Assembly (NCBI GenBank): GCA_030522415.1
Contig: CM060112.1
Span: 270,001 to 334,000 of the forward strand
From: Channallabes apus
Taxonomy: Eukaryota > Chordata > Actinopteri > Siluriformes > Clariidae
Reading direction: 5' to 3'
Length of the DNA: 64,000 nucleotides
Part shown: positions 14,800-26,115 of the stretch, in pieces
How the letters are laid out: every line of letters starts with the position of its first letter
Numbering within the stretch: the first letter of the stretch is position 1
The notes under the pieces: generated by a model
The model's input: only the letters and a program-made list of their open reading frames with translations
What the model was told of the DNA's origin: nothing
The model's database searches: none
Position numbers and translations under genes: made by a program

Positions 14800-17521
14800 G
14801 TGTATATATTAAACAACACTGTAAACCTGGGACATAATGGATCACCCACAGTGAACTTTGTGAGCTGGAACGTGAAAGGGGTTAACAATATTATTAAGCG
14901 TAATAAGACCCTTACTCATTTGAGGAAACTAGAGGCAAATATATTATTTCTGCAAGAAACCCACTTGGTATCAACGGACCATTATAAATTGCAAAAACCC
15001 TGGATTGGACAAATATAACATTCAGACTTTCAGTCAAGATCTAGAGGCGCTGCAATTCTTACCAGTAAAAACACTCCATTCTGTGTAAACAATGTTCAAA
15101 GTGATAGAGGAGGAAGATTTGTAATAGTAACAGGTACGCTTTATGATATCCCCTTGATATTAGCCAATATTTACGCTCCAAATTGGGATGATGTATCATT
15201 TATGAAAAAAATATTTACCAGTTTTTCTAATCTGACCACGCATAAACTAATATTAGGGGGAGATTTTAACTGTGTGCTCCACCCCACTTTAGATCGGTCT
15301 TCAACATCACCCTACAATATCACTAAATCCGCCACGTTTATAAATGCTTTTGTGGAGACCTACAAATTATCTGACCCTTGGCGTTCTCTATATCCAAATC
15401 TGAGGCAGTTTTCTTTTTTTTCTCCAGTACATCTGTCATATTCCCGAATCGACTATTTCTTAATAGATGATAAACTACTCACCTCTGTCACTGATTGTAA
15501 ATATGAATCTATTGTAATTTCAGATCACTGCCCGGTAATACTAAAACTGACATTTCCCAAATCATCAATTCGTAAGACATGGCGCTTTGATAATTTCATT
15601 CTTTCTGACCCATCCTGGGTAAAACTTTTATATGCTTCACCTTCCTCTTCTGTCATCACAAATAGCACCAGCTCACAGTATTTTAAGCTGGGCAGAGGAA
15701 CTAGACAGGGCTGCCCACTGTCCCCTTTACTATTTGCTGTGGCAATTGAACCCTTAGCTGTTCTGTTGAGATCAAAAACAAATATACTCGGTATATCTCG
15801 GAGTAACAGAGAATATAAACTGTCACTATATGCGGATGACCTGCTGTTATTTATTACAGATCCTCATAAATCTCTCCCCCATATTATGACGGCTCTTGAA
15901 CATTTCAGTTACATGTCAGGATATAAACTCAACCTCTCTAAAAGCGAGCTATTTCCCATAAATCACAGAGCAAAAACCTCCTCCTTCTCTCATTATCCAT
16001 TTCCAGTAGCCTCTGATAAATTTACATATTTAGGGGTTAATATTTCAAACAATATATCCAAGCTATTTAAACTTAACTTTACCCCACTTCTGGAAAAAAA
16101 CAGACTATCCCTTAAAAAATGGTCTAACCTCCCCACTTCTTTAGTGGGCAGGATCAATATTATTAAGATGAATACGCTTCCTAAATTCTTGTATCTATTT
16201 CAAACTATACAGTAGCTATCTATATTAAGAAATCTTTTTCTCCCATATAAATACAATAATTTCGTCTTATATCTGGAACAAGAAACCCCCCAGAATACGT
16301 CTACAACATCTCCAAAAACCTAAAGAGGATGGAGGAATGGCGCTACCAAATTTAGAATTTTATTACTGGGCCTGTAACTTGAGGGCTCTGACGTACTGGC
16401 AGAATTCTCTCTACACTGATCAGACACCAGATTGGGTTCAGATAGAATCGGCTGCCTGTCTCTCCTCCTCGCTCCCAGCTCTCCTGTTTGCACCTTTGCC
16501 GTTGGGTTTAGACTCCCAGTCTCTACACCCAGTGGTATGGAACTCTATTCAAATTTGGAATCAGATCCGTAAATTCTTTGGCTGGCAGAGAGCTTCAGTA
16601 TTTACCCCAATTGCCAATAATCATAGATTTCCTCAGCCTTTAAATGACCAAGCATTCATAATTTGGCAAGAGAAAGGCATTTTAACACTTAAAGACCTCT
16701 TTATTGATGGATGTTTCCTATCTTTCACTCAATTGGAATCCCAGTTTAAGATCCCCAAAACGCACTTTTTCAGGTACTTACAGGTGCGAGATTTCACACG
16801 CAAGAATTTTCCCTCTTTTCCAGCATTACCTGAACAAAATCCTATTGACCAGCTCCTTCCTGACGATCCAGACCAAAGAGGAAATCTTTCTGGTTTATAC
16901 ATTAAAATTGCGTCAGTACTATCCGTTTCTAATAATATACAAAGAGACTCCTGGCAACAGGATCTCAAGGTTAAGCTGACAGATGCGGAATGGGATAAGG
17001 CTATATATACGATCCACGGATCTTCTATTTGCGCTAGACATAGCCTTATTCAATTTAAAGTGGTGCATAGACTTCATCTTTCTAAAGCCAAACTAGCAAA
17101 GATGTATGCCTCGGTAGATCCTACCTGTGTGAGATGCAAGCAGTCTCCTGCTACATTGGCTCATATGTTCTGGTTATGTCCCAAACTATCTGTATTTTGG
17201 TCAAACATATTTCTATCTTACTCCAATATATTCTGCAAAGATTTGTGTGTGAATCCTTTAACTGCCATCTTTGGCATCGTATATGAAGACAACAACCTGT
17301 CAAAAAGTGAATTGGATTGTATTGCTTTTACCTCCCTGTTGGCAAGACGCCTGATTTTGATCAATTGGAAACAATCATCTCCCCCGGCCTTTAAACAATG
17401 GGCAAATGATGTCCTATATTTCCTTAGTTTGGAGAAAATAAGACTGAATTTAAGTGGTTCAAGATCCAAGTTCACGGCCAGGTGGCGTCCTTTCATGGAT
17501 TACATCAAAAACCAGATATGA
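14800..17521 (+). pseudogene. LINE ORF2 (endonuclease-reverse transcriptase), internally deleted
   Basis: An AP-type endonuclease is visible: FVSWNVKGVNN, LFLQETHLV, LANIYAPN, LILGGDFNCVL, SRIDYFLI and SDHCPVIL. One in-frame stop occurs at 15016-15018. Around 15635-15680 the frame passes directly into RT sequence GRGTRQGCPLSPLLFAVAIEPLA and the catalytic LYADDLLLF, so the endonuclease-RT linker and the first RT blocks (roughly 1 kb) are missing without loss of frame. A stop at 16213-16215 and a frame change lead to the C-terminal part (16337-17521), which has a cysteine motif region (CVRCKQSPATLAHMFWLC). Confidence 0.88.
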
Positions 17522-17790
17522 CTACGAGAGGTCAAAACTATGTGGCTGTTACCAGGTTTTGTTTATGATGTTCTGATGCTATTTCCTGTACACAATAGAA
17601 AAGCGCATTGTATATATGTTATGGTGTTGGTTATGTTATATAAGGTATGCATATGCTTTTCTTTTCGTTTTTCTTTTCTTTTATTTGTTGTAAAAAAAAA
17701 TGAGAAGACTAAAAAAAAACCACACATCTGACCTGCACTTGTTTCTGCTGTAATTACACATTTTGTTTTATTAGAGTCGATAAGGGGGTA

Positions 17791-17796
17791 TTTATT
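17791..17796 (-). terminator. Poly(A) signal of endou
   Basis: TTTATT on the plus strand reads AATAAA on the minus strand, 24 bases after the endou stop codon. No other AATAAA lies closer. Confidence 0.6.
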
Positions 17797-17819
17797 CAGC
17801 AGTTACCCCAGGCTGGGGT

Positions 17820-17939
17820 TTAGGGTGTGACGGGGTAGGCAGACGCGATGTACTTCTTGCCGTCTCCGTAGGTGTTTTTGTCCCAGGTGTACGTCTGGAT
17901 TATCAGTGGCTGCCCTCGCACACTCAGACGGCACCTGAA

Positions 17940-17990
<51 letters not shown>

Positions 17991-18526
17991 AGAGATGGTT
18001 CATCCGTACATACACACATTGGTGCAGAGGCGTCTGTGTGACTCACTGTTTTCCGGGCCGTGTGACGTAACAGAGTGTGTAGACGGCCAGGTCGAACTCA
18101 GGACTCGACCCAATCAGAGAAGAACCGACCTCTTTATAATAACCGTCCCACATGAACTGCATCCCCAGTACGTCCGGGTACAGCGTCCACTGACACACAC
18201 ACACACACACAATTATATTATATAATTGTATTATAATTATATCAATTATATTATTTTGAATATTTTACCCGAAACTTCTGTACAGATCCAGTATCGTAAG
18301 TCGATTCTGCTGCTTTGAGCTTCTCATAAACATTAATAAGATTTCAGACACACTGCTCGTTTTCATCACAATCTGTCTCTATACACAGGTTTGTATTTCT
18401 ACGAGCTGTCAAAAACAATAAACAATAAACTGACCTTCAAACACTGCAGGCAATAATAATCATAATAAGAATTAAATCATTACAGAATTCATGTTTTTCA
18501 TTTAAGGAAAGGACAGAGAACATCAG

Positions 18527-18605
<79 letters not shown>

Positions 18606-18940
18606 CGAGATCAAGAGACTCACAGGACCATCGTGACTGTGACTGTAGTAGTTCAGAAGCCCTGATTTCTCCAGCAGATAAAATCTCACCCAGTTATGGA
18701 ATCCAGACACTTTCCCACTCTTTATCTCTCCTGTCACATAAACACATAAACACACACTGATGAACACAAATATACACATAATTATTCTTTAACACACACA
18801 CACACACACACACACACTCACCTGAGAAGATGTGCTCAAAGCCGCTGGAGTCCAGGCTGCCGCTGCTGCGAGAGTAAAGACCGAACCACATCATCCTGAG
18901 ATCATAAAGGAACTCCTCCCACGAACTGTAATAACCTGAT

Positions 18941-18974
<34 letters not shown>

Positions 18975-21900
18975 ACATTTAAAGCTCTTCTTTGACTCAC
19001 CTGATGTTCAGAAGTATATCAGTTTATTATTGATTAGGGGCGGAGCTTCACAGAGCCTCAGACTGTGATGTAAAAGGTCACACACCCCTGGTATAACTGT
19101 AAACATTAACACAAGGTAAATTCTCTTTGAACATGACATAACACTCAACAACGCTCAGCAGTAAAAACAAAAACAACAAAAAGCTTAATTTAATTATAAT
19201 GATCTGGATGCATAAGTATACACACCCCATACACTGATACAGCTGGGCTCTGACTCTCTGATCTTCTCCTTCTGAAACTGCGCCTGTGTTCATTACGTTT
19301 GTGCTTTGGGTGTGTCCGTGTGTGTGAGAGGTTAAAGACCTTTAGAATGGAAGAAGGAGAAAAGTTCTCTGCCCAACTCCGTGTTCTTCATGCTCTCCTT
19401 CAGGAAGTTCTCCTGTTCCTGCACCACCACAGAACTGGAGTCCTCTGACACGCCCGTCTTCCTCTCGTAGTTATCCAGTAAAGAGATCAGAGCCGCGTAC
19501 GTAGGCTTCGCGAACAGAGACGCCTCATCCACATACCCAAACAATCTGGGGGAGGGGGGGGGGGGGTATACGCATATCCCATGTGTATGAGCGAGTGTGT
19601 GTGTGTGTGTGTGTGTATACAGTATATGTGTATTAAGATGAGTGTGTTTGTATGTGTGTTTTAGTGTGTATGTGTGTGTGTATTTGTGTGTGTGTTTTTA
19701 TATGTGTGTATTAGTGTGTGTGTCTGTGTGTGTGAGTGTGTGCATTAGTGTGTGTGAGTGTGTCTGTATTTGTATGTGTGTACAGTGAAACCTCGGATTG
19801 TGATTAACGCAGTGTTCCACAGGACGAGCAAAGATTTTGAATTAATTTTGTCTTGGAAGACGAACAAGTCTTGGTTTACGAGCACCGAGTATCATGTACC
19901 ACGCCTGCGCTTCTTGTTTTGACGCCGAGCGTCATGTGATCACAACTGAGCCAACGGTTTTTCCGTGCTGCGGAATTGTGGGTGCTTGTCTCTTACTGGT
20001 ATAATCAACATCCGTGCACGTGTGTACTGTGTACTATAACACGTGACCAGTGGAGGAAGGGTAACTGTGTAAGACAAGAGAGGGGGAGGGGGGATCTTAC
20101 TTTAGATTCACACACACACACACATACACAGTGCCTGCGCACACAAACAAATACACTTCTGTCGGGATTTATTTTTACTTTTTCGGTGCGAATCGGGAAC
20201 TGCACCTCTAGCACCACCACAAAAATACTGGGGCACTCCAGAGCTGTGATTCTTCCCCTCAGTCCCCTGCTGTTCACACTGCTGACTCACGACTGTACAT
20301 GTGGTTGGAACGATACAGAGTTCCAACCACATCATCAAGTTTGCTGATGATACGATCATGGTGGGTCTCATCAGCAAGAACAGGAGTACAGAGAGAAAGT
20401 TCAGAGGCTGGTGTAAAGAACATCAACGGCTCCTCTGTAGAGTTTGTCAACAGCATCAAATTTCTGGGTGTCCGCCTGAAGGAGAACCTCACTTGGTCTC
20501 TCAACACCAAACAGCATTTTTTCTTCCTGAGAAGGCTGAGGAAGGCCCAGCTTCCACGATCCTTACCACCTTCTATAGAGGAACTATCGAGAGCATCCTG
20601 AGAAGCTGCATCACTGTTTGGTTTCTCACTCACTCAGATAAGCATTCACCAAGGACTCTTTCTTGTCTCTGCTGCTTTTACATTTACATTTAGGCATTTG
20701 GCAGACACTCTCATCCAGAGCTGTGAGGTTTCTGTCACTGGATAGATCCTTACACTGGGTTACTAGGTTACTAATTAAATGGCATCAGTAAAACACAGTT
20801 GGGAAGATTTTTTTTTAGTCCAAGTATTGAAGAAATAGATGCGTCTTGAGTCGTTGTTTAAAGATAGTCAAAGTCTCTGCTGTAGGGACATCTAGAAGAA
20901 GTTCGTTCCAACACCTAGGTGCCAGAACAGAAAAGAGTCTGGATGAATGTCTTCCTCGATCCCTGAGAGATGGTGTGATGAGGCGAACAGTGCTGGAGGA
21001 TCGGAGGGAACGTGGTGCAGTATGTGGTGTGATTAGAGCAGAGAGGGAAGTGGGTGCTGGGTCATTTTTAGCTTTGCAGGCAAGTATCAGTGTTTTGAAT
21101 TTAATGCAGCAGCTACAGGAAGCCAGTGCAGGGAGCGGAGACGTTGTGTGTGGGGGGGGGGGTGTTGGGGCACGACTTGTGAAGGTTGAAAACGAGACGT
21201 GGATCAGTTGCAGCGGATGAATGGTGGACAGAGGCAGACCAGCCAGGAGTGAGTTGCAGTAGTCCAGTCTTGAAATAACAAGGGACTGAACAAGCACCTG
21301 AGTAGCCTGTGAAGAAAGAAATGGGCGAATACTTCTGATGTTGTAAAGAAGAAATCGACAAAAGCAAGTAAGGCTATGTGTGGGGAAAATGATAGATGGT
21401 TGTCCACAGTTACCCCCAAGATTGCGGGCGGTGGCTGAAGGAGTGGTTTGATTCTTGTCCAGGGATATCACAATGGTATGAAAATCCATCGAATTATGTC
21501 ACCTTACCAAGAGACCGAGGGAGAACAGAAGAGTACTGAGCCCTGTGGGACACCAGTAGAGAGTCTGCGTACGGCAGATGTGGATCCCCTCCATGTCACC
21601 TCATACAAAGAATAAATAATAGAATCTTGTGGTTCACTGTGTCAAATGCAGCTGACAGGTCGAGGAGGATGAGGACAGATGAGGACAGATGATCTAGCAT
21701 CATGGAGCTTCTCAGTGACTGACAGAAGGGCAGTCTCTGTGGAATGTGCCACTTTGAATCAAGATTAGTTGGGATCATTAAGGTTGTTCTGTGAGAGAAC
21801 ACAAGAATGTTTACTGTTTTTTATCCATCATGCCATTAACTTGCACTACATCAACCCACTATCACAATACAGTATATTGCATTGTGCCATGTTGTCGTGT

Positions 21901-22177
21901 TGCTGCTTGTGTTTGCACGCAGTTTCTATTGTCTTGTTTATCTGTACTCTAGAATAGTTTTTTTTTTGTTGATAATTTATGGTGTAATTTGGTTTGTCTT
22001 AGATAGTCAGCTAATTAGGTGTCCTAGTTAGCTAGTTAGTTTCTGTTAATTTATTTTGCATGTATGTAGATCCTGGAGGAGCGCTGTTTCGTTTCACTGT
22101 GTATTGAATGTATATGGTTGAAATAATATATTGTTGTATTAATGTATGACAAAAAGCCCACTTGACTACTTCACTTG

Positions 22178-22215
<38 letters not shown>

Positions 22216-22519
22216 TTGTATATGTATGTATTAGTGTGTGTGTCTTTTGTGTATTTGTATGTGTGAATTAGTGTGTATTCGTATATGTGTCTATTTGTGT
22301 GTGTATTTGTGTTTGTATTTGTATATGTATGTATTAGTGTGTGTGTTAGTTACGGGAGAGGCGAGAGGTCGTTCTTCTCGTTGGTCTCAGCAGACTGTAT
22401 CAGGGTTTGCGGGCGGAGGACGAGCTCCGACTCCGAGGCTCTATTCGAGTCCAGAAGATACAAAACCTCTGAAATCTTCTGAATCTCTGAGTCTGAGATT
22501 CTGCTTTCAGAGGAGTCTT

Positions 22520-22573
<54 letters not shown>

Positions 22574-22712
22574 CACTTTTTAAAAAAGAGTAAAGCCCTG
22601 TTTGGACATGTTGATTTACAGCTTTGTTGCGTGTGAAATTGTGACTCTGTTGTACTCACACAGAATCAAAGCAGCCTCAGTCTACACCATGTGTAGAGGC
22701 TAATGTGTGTGT

Positions 22713-22747
<35 letters not shown>

Positions 22748-23442
22748 CACAGTAAAGTTCTCTTCGACTCGAGCCTTTAAACCCAGACGCTCTTCACCTC
22801 AGCCAGAGGTTCTATTATTAATCACGGTTGCCAGGTATCACAGAAAAATGTATGTCTCTTATTTGATGTAGCCCTAAATCTTAATAATCAATAATAAATA
22901 ATCAATAAGCTGACAACATCTTTAAATGCCTCCCCCCATCCCCACCTGCCCCGCCGTGGAGGAGGCAACACTGCTGTCATGTGTTGTGTTAGAGCAGGAA
23001 CACTGTGTGTGGTTCACTCGATGTGTGAAAGTCACAGGTGGATGAAGATGTGACCTTAATACTCAGAGCCAATATAAAGAAATGCTGGAGGCCATGCTGA
23101 TAACCGGCACACGCGCGCACACACACATGCACACACGCGCACACACACATGCACACACACACACACGCCTCTACACATTTATACATTTACACAGCTTTAT
23201 CTCCCATCACCAGCCCACACTTTAATCCCACTGCGCTCCACAGACACTCGCCTGAACCTCTAACGTTCAGGAGAGCGCATCAGCGAAAGCTGCACGGGTT
23301 AGGGGTTAGGCACGGAGTAGGTACACAATGTTTACTAGCATTGTTATTAACATCTACATACAACTAATTTCATTCCATCTCACAGAATTACACTTCGAGT
23401 GGGGAATGATAAAATATCTACTCCTAGTATAAGAGACCCTCT

Positions 23443-23492
<50 letters not shown>

Positions 23493-23770
23493 ACATTAGA
23501 GTTTTACAGCTTAATTGTTTTACAGTGTTATTTGCATTGACACACTTGCCTTGTCTGTTACTGTACATAATTAAGATGCTGGCCCTTTAAAATCTAACCA
23601 TAAGAAGAATCTCGGGGTCCAATCTCTCTCTTTATTTTATTTTATTCCTATATAAGGATTTTTTCTTTAAACAGATGCTACACTAAAACTTGTAACCTTG
23701 TCTGACTGGGTCAAAATCTTAACATATTGATATAATTAATAGGAAATTATCATTTTTGACGAAAACGTTG

Positions 23771-23819
<49 letters not shown>

Positions 23820-23912
23820 GATTTAAACGAAGTCCATGTTTATAGATAATGCAGTAATGTAATTGTGAATAATTAATATTTTTATAGAACATGAGCATTA
23901 ATAAGATTTGTG

Positions 23913-23966
<54 letters not shown>

Positions 23967-24029
23967 CTTACTGCCATGACCCTTAGTGATCAGGGTGAGA
24001 GTGAACAGAAGAAGCAGAACGTTCTTCAT
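17820..24029 (-). CDS. endou: Poly(U)-specific endoribonuclease (XendoU family), seven coding exons
   Basis: XendoU-family enzymes cut RNA at uridines using a metal-dependent mechanism. Coding exons on the minus strand, 5' to 3': 24029-23972, 22516-22354, 19545-19340, 18935-18822, 18730-18624, 18189-18047, 17934-17820. Phases agree at all six introns and give 301 aa. Exon 1 is a signal peptide ([19 protein letters not shown]), so the protein is probably secreted or luminal. The catalytic core is intact: FEHIFSGE (general His and nearby Glu), [10 protein letters not shown] (second His) and [16 protein letters not shown] (Lys), then [21 protein letters not shown] to the stop. No somatomedin-B domain, present in some family members, was found. 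The exon 3 donor is GTCTTT, weaker than usual. Intron 2 (2.8 kb) holds two nested LINEs. Alternative: another paralogue of the same family. Confidence 0.93.
17937..17986. repeat. (CA)n microsatellite beside an endou acceptor
   Basis: A CA run with one CAA interruption. On the endou strand it is a GT run directly upstream of the last-exon acceptor. Confidence 0.9.
18530..18599. repeat. (TG)n microsatellite in endou intron 5
   Basis: About 70 bases of pure TG, read as (CA)n on the endou strand about 25 bases after the exon 5 donor. A (CA)n run at 18193-18211, read as (GT)n, lies just before the next acceptor. Confidence 0.95.
19786..20165 (+). repeat. Unclassified interspersed repeat R1, uninterrupted copy
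   Basis: Starts near CAGTGAAACCTCGGATTG and runs through GTTTACGAGCACCGAGTATC and GGGTGCTTGTCTCTTACTGG. The same sequence is found inverted at 59030-59718 and 60974-61062, where a LINE splits it. A short related end (GGAACCTTGGATTACGAGCA) occurs near 46410. No transposase was seen and the class is unknown; a non-autonomous DNA element is one possibility. It lies in endou intron 2. Confidence 0.7.
20195..22150 (+). mobile_element. LINE family D, 5'-truncated, split by another LINE
   Basis: Plus-strand pieces include a [11 protein letters not shown] block and an [17 protein letters not shown] catalytic block (20333-20390) followed by [19 protein letters not shown]. Frameshifts are present. The 3' UTR resumes after about 21796 and ends near 22150 with a TTTCGTTTCACTGTGTATT motif, which is shared, inverted, with 25570-25700. 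The RT is close to that of family C (27235-28161). The piece lies antisense within endou intron 2. Confidence 0.7.
20679..21795 (-). mobile_element. LINE family A fragment nested in the family D LINE
   Basis: This copy matches the 3' half of the 3735-5816 element, including [31 protein letters not shown] and the ending [10 protein letters not shown], and has the same TTTACATTTACATTTAGGC tail at its 3' end. It has internal deletions and frameshifts. Exact ends are approximate; no clean target-site duplication was found. Confidence 0.8.
22188..22212. repeat. (TG)n microsatellite
   Basis: A TG run in endou intron 2. Imperfect TG-rich sequence continues to about 22350. Similar TG-rich sequence fills 19590-19780. 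Confidence 0.85.
22522..22572. repeat. (CA)n microsatellite at an endou acceptor
   Basis: Read on the endou strand this is a (GT)n tract ending six bases before the exon 2 start, in the place of a polypyrimidine tract. Confidence 0.95.
23449..23491. repeat. (TG)n microsatellite
   Basis: A TG run in endou intron 1. A (CA)n run follows at 23772-23815 and a (TG)n run at 23917-23951, the last just inside the exon 1 donor. Confidence 0.95.
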
Positions 24030-24085
24030 GCTGGAAGTGACTGATCTGAGAAGAACAGAATAACACTTATAACAGCACTTTACTG

Positions 24086-24094
24086 CTTTTATAG
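24086..24094 (-). promoter_or_regulatory. TATA box of endou
   Basis: The minus strand reads CTATAAAAG 57-65 bases upstream of the endou ATG. This spacing would put transcription start about 30 bases before the start codon. A focused TATA promoter fits a secreted, tissue-restricted protein; that last point is inference. Confidence 0.6.
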
Positions 24095-24148
24095 CTCCCC
24101 TAAAGCACCGCCCCTGTTATCACAAGCCCCGCCTACGGGCAGACAGCC

Positions 24149-24400
24149 TTATCCATAGCGACTATGAACGAAGCAGATGTCCGCACCATGCTTCTGTGTT
24201 TTTCCGCTGTTTACGTGTCGGTCTAAATATGTGGTACCTTTGTTTGCAACGGACATGTACGAATCACAAACTAAACACTTTGCTTCGTTTTCGGTGGATT
24301 CGTCACCAGAGCACATATACTTAGTCTTAATGAGATCAGAAAATTTACATTTTCTCTTACTACTGTTACTCTTCTTGCCAGACATCGACGTCCTAAACAA
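24149..24400 (-). pseudogene. BED-like zinc-finger fragment, probably from a hAT-type transposase
   Basis: An 83-codon frame starts with a basic region (KKSNSSKRKCKF) and has a CLVCDSY...TTYLDRHVNSGKTQKH pattern, that is Cys-x2-Cys then two His, as in BED fingers of hAT transposases. No catalytic part follows within the window, so this is a fragment or a lone exon. It sits just upstream of the endou promoter and on the same strand. Confidence 0.4.
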
Positions 24401-24423
24401 AAACTGTATATTTGTATAGCAAA

Positions 24424-25165
24424 TTTAATTCAATTCAGTTTTATTTGTATAGCGCTTTTAACAATTGACATTGTCTCAAAACAGCTTTACACAATCAAAA
24501 GAATTATTTAAGTTTGTATGGAATGTGAATGTGTATGAATCAAAATGTTCAGATAGTCCCTGGTGAGCAAGCCGAGGGCGACAGTGGCAAGGAAAAACTC
24601 CCTGAGATGGTAATAGGAAGAAACCTTGAGAGGAACCAGACTCAACAGGGAACCCATCCTCATCTGGGTGAAACAGATAGCAGGAAATGATCTGCATTTA
24701 TACAGTGTGTTAGGTGGCAGGCAGTTCAGCTATAATAGTTGATGTTAATTGATGTTAAAATGGAGTCCAGTAGTTATTGGAGACTCAGATAGACTTGTAG
24801 AAAGTTCCAGTCCTGAACTATCGAATTGTCAAGTCCTCAGAGAAACAGCTGACAACACCAGTCGAGGCCAGAACCATCTTCTAAGTAGATAGAATCATCC
24901 CCAGACACCAGACGCATCCTAAAGAGACACACGGGGCATCCATGCGATGAGACCTCCAACCAGAAACCGGGCACCAGGATGGATCAGACAGGTCCGGAGG
25001 GCAGAGGGAGTCTGGATCACTGGCAGCTCAGGAACCACATGTGTAGCTCGACAGAGAGAGAGAGATAGAGGGGGAGAAATAACAGAAGAGGGGAGAGCAG
25101 AAGAGGAGAGATACCCTAACCCTAACCCTGATAAAACTCTGTGTGGTAGTTGATGTGAATGTACG
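24424..25165 (-). mobile_element. LINE family B 3' end
   Basis: Begins with the AATTCAATTCAG tail and TATAGCGCTTTTAACAAT motif shared with copies at 28189-30063, 31447-31665, 33668-34290 and 62500-63395. It continues through GAACCAGACTCAACAGGGAA. Only the 3' UTR is present. The GAGAGAGAGA stretch (25052-25066) and the ACCACATGTGTAGCTCGAC block match the 62.7 kb copy closely. Confidence 0.8.
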
Positions 25166-25569
25166 TTTAATACGGTAGCGCGTATTACAAAAACACAAAA
25201 ACTTATTAAAAACACAAAAACTTATTAAAACTCATTAAAACTTGGATATACCAATTACTGTATTGAAGACACGTTGTGCGGTGGTGCGGTCAAGCCTTTT
25301 CATATTCCAGGTCAATGATGTAAAAAAGGAGGACATGTTGTGCTTTCACCAGATGTCTAATAACTTTATATGTAAGAGTGAGCACATGGCCGTGTCTCCA
25401 GTATCTGAGGGTCAGGGTGTGAGCTGCCCTTTGATGAAGTAACAAACATGTGATTCAGTGGCGGCTGCTCTAAGACTACAAGGGAAGCTCAGCTTCCTCT
25501 ACTATGTCAGTAAATAAATGCTCATATATGCACTGTCGTATTTATATTGGTTTTAATAAAAGTGAGCTA

Positions 25570-26115
25570 GAACGCGTTCAAGTTCAAGTTCAAAGGCTTT
25601 GTTGTCATTTCAACCATATACAGTTAGTACACAGTGAAACGAAACAACATTCCTCCAGGACCAAGGTGCTACATGCAACATGAATTTACAACATAAATTA
25701 ACAGAGACGGTGGCTCAGTGGTAGGTGTTTCTCCTGCCATGCGGACGGCCCGGGTTCGATTCCAGCCAGTGCCCACACCCCAGCTACTGGATGCAGTGCC
25801 GGTCCCAAGCCCGGATAAAATGGGAGGGTTGCGTCAGGAAGGGCATCCGGCGTAAAACCTGTGCCAAGTTGTAGTGCGGACTGGATATTCCGCTGTGGCG
25901 ACCCCTTGCCGGGAGCAGCCGAAAGACCAACAACAACTAAACTAGCTAACTAAAGAGGCCTAGTTAGCTGGCTAGCAGAGATAAGACAGATAGACTAACA
26001 TAAATTACAACATAAATTTACAAAAACTAACTAGCTAAGTAAGACTACAGGTTTTACAGACAACAGACAACATAAAGTGCACGTGCAAATGTGCTAACAA
26101 GAGCAACAACAAAGT
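25570..26115 (-). mobile_element. LINE family D 3' UTR, split by a SINE
   Basis: A CAAGTTCAAGTTCAAAGGC tail then the CACAGTGAAACGAAAC motif seen inverted near 22090-22110. The SINE at 25708-25938 lies inside it. AACATAAATT-type sequence occurs on both sides of the SINE. Confidence 0.55.
25708..25938 (+). mobile_element. tRNA-derived SINE with RTE-like tail
   Basis: The head contains RNA polymerase III boxes like those of a tRNA: an A-box-like GTGGCTCAGTGGTAGG and a B box GGTTCGATTCC (25753-25763). The 3' part (GGAAGGGCATCCGGCGTAAA, CCGGGAGCAGCCGAAAGA) resembles the tails of RTE-type LINE/SINE pairs in fish. It ends in a short CAACAAC repeat. Confidence 0.75.

Larger units (their letters stand above)
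13369..17720 (+). mobile_element. L1/Tx1-type LINE, near full length, with target-site duplication
   Basis: The element is flanked by a perfect 10 bp duplication, CACACATCTG, at 13359-13368 and 17721-17730. It begins with a 5' UTR, carries broken ORF1 (13591-14489) and ORF2 (14800-17521) and ends in an A-rich 3' tail. It sits between the convergent sumf1 and endou genes in the sumf1 orientation. It has frameshifts, one in-frame stop in ORF2 and a large internal deletion, so it cannot move by itself. Confidence 0.93.

Noticed and set aside
22970..23380. Extra endou exon (for example a somatomedin-B domain) in intron 1.
   Set aside because: No cysteine-rich phase-1 exon was found on the minus strand, and exons 1 and 2 join in phase.
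25111..25131. CCCTAACCCTAACCCTGA looks like telomere repeat.
   Set aside because: Fewer than three units, inside a LINE 3' UTR; not an interstitial telomere array.
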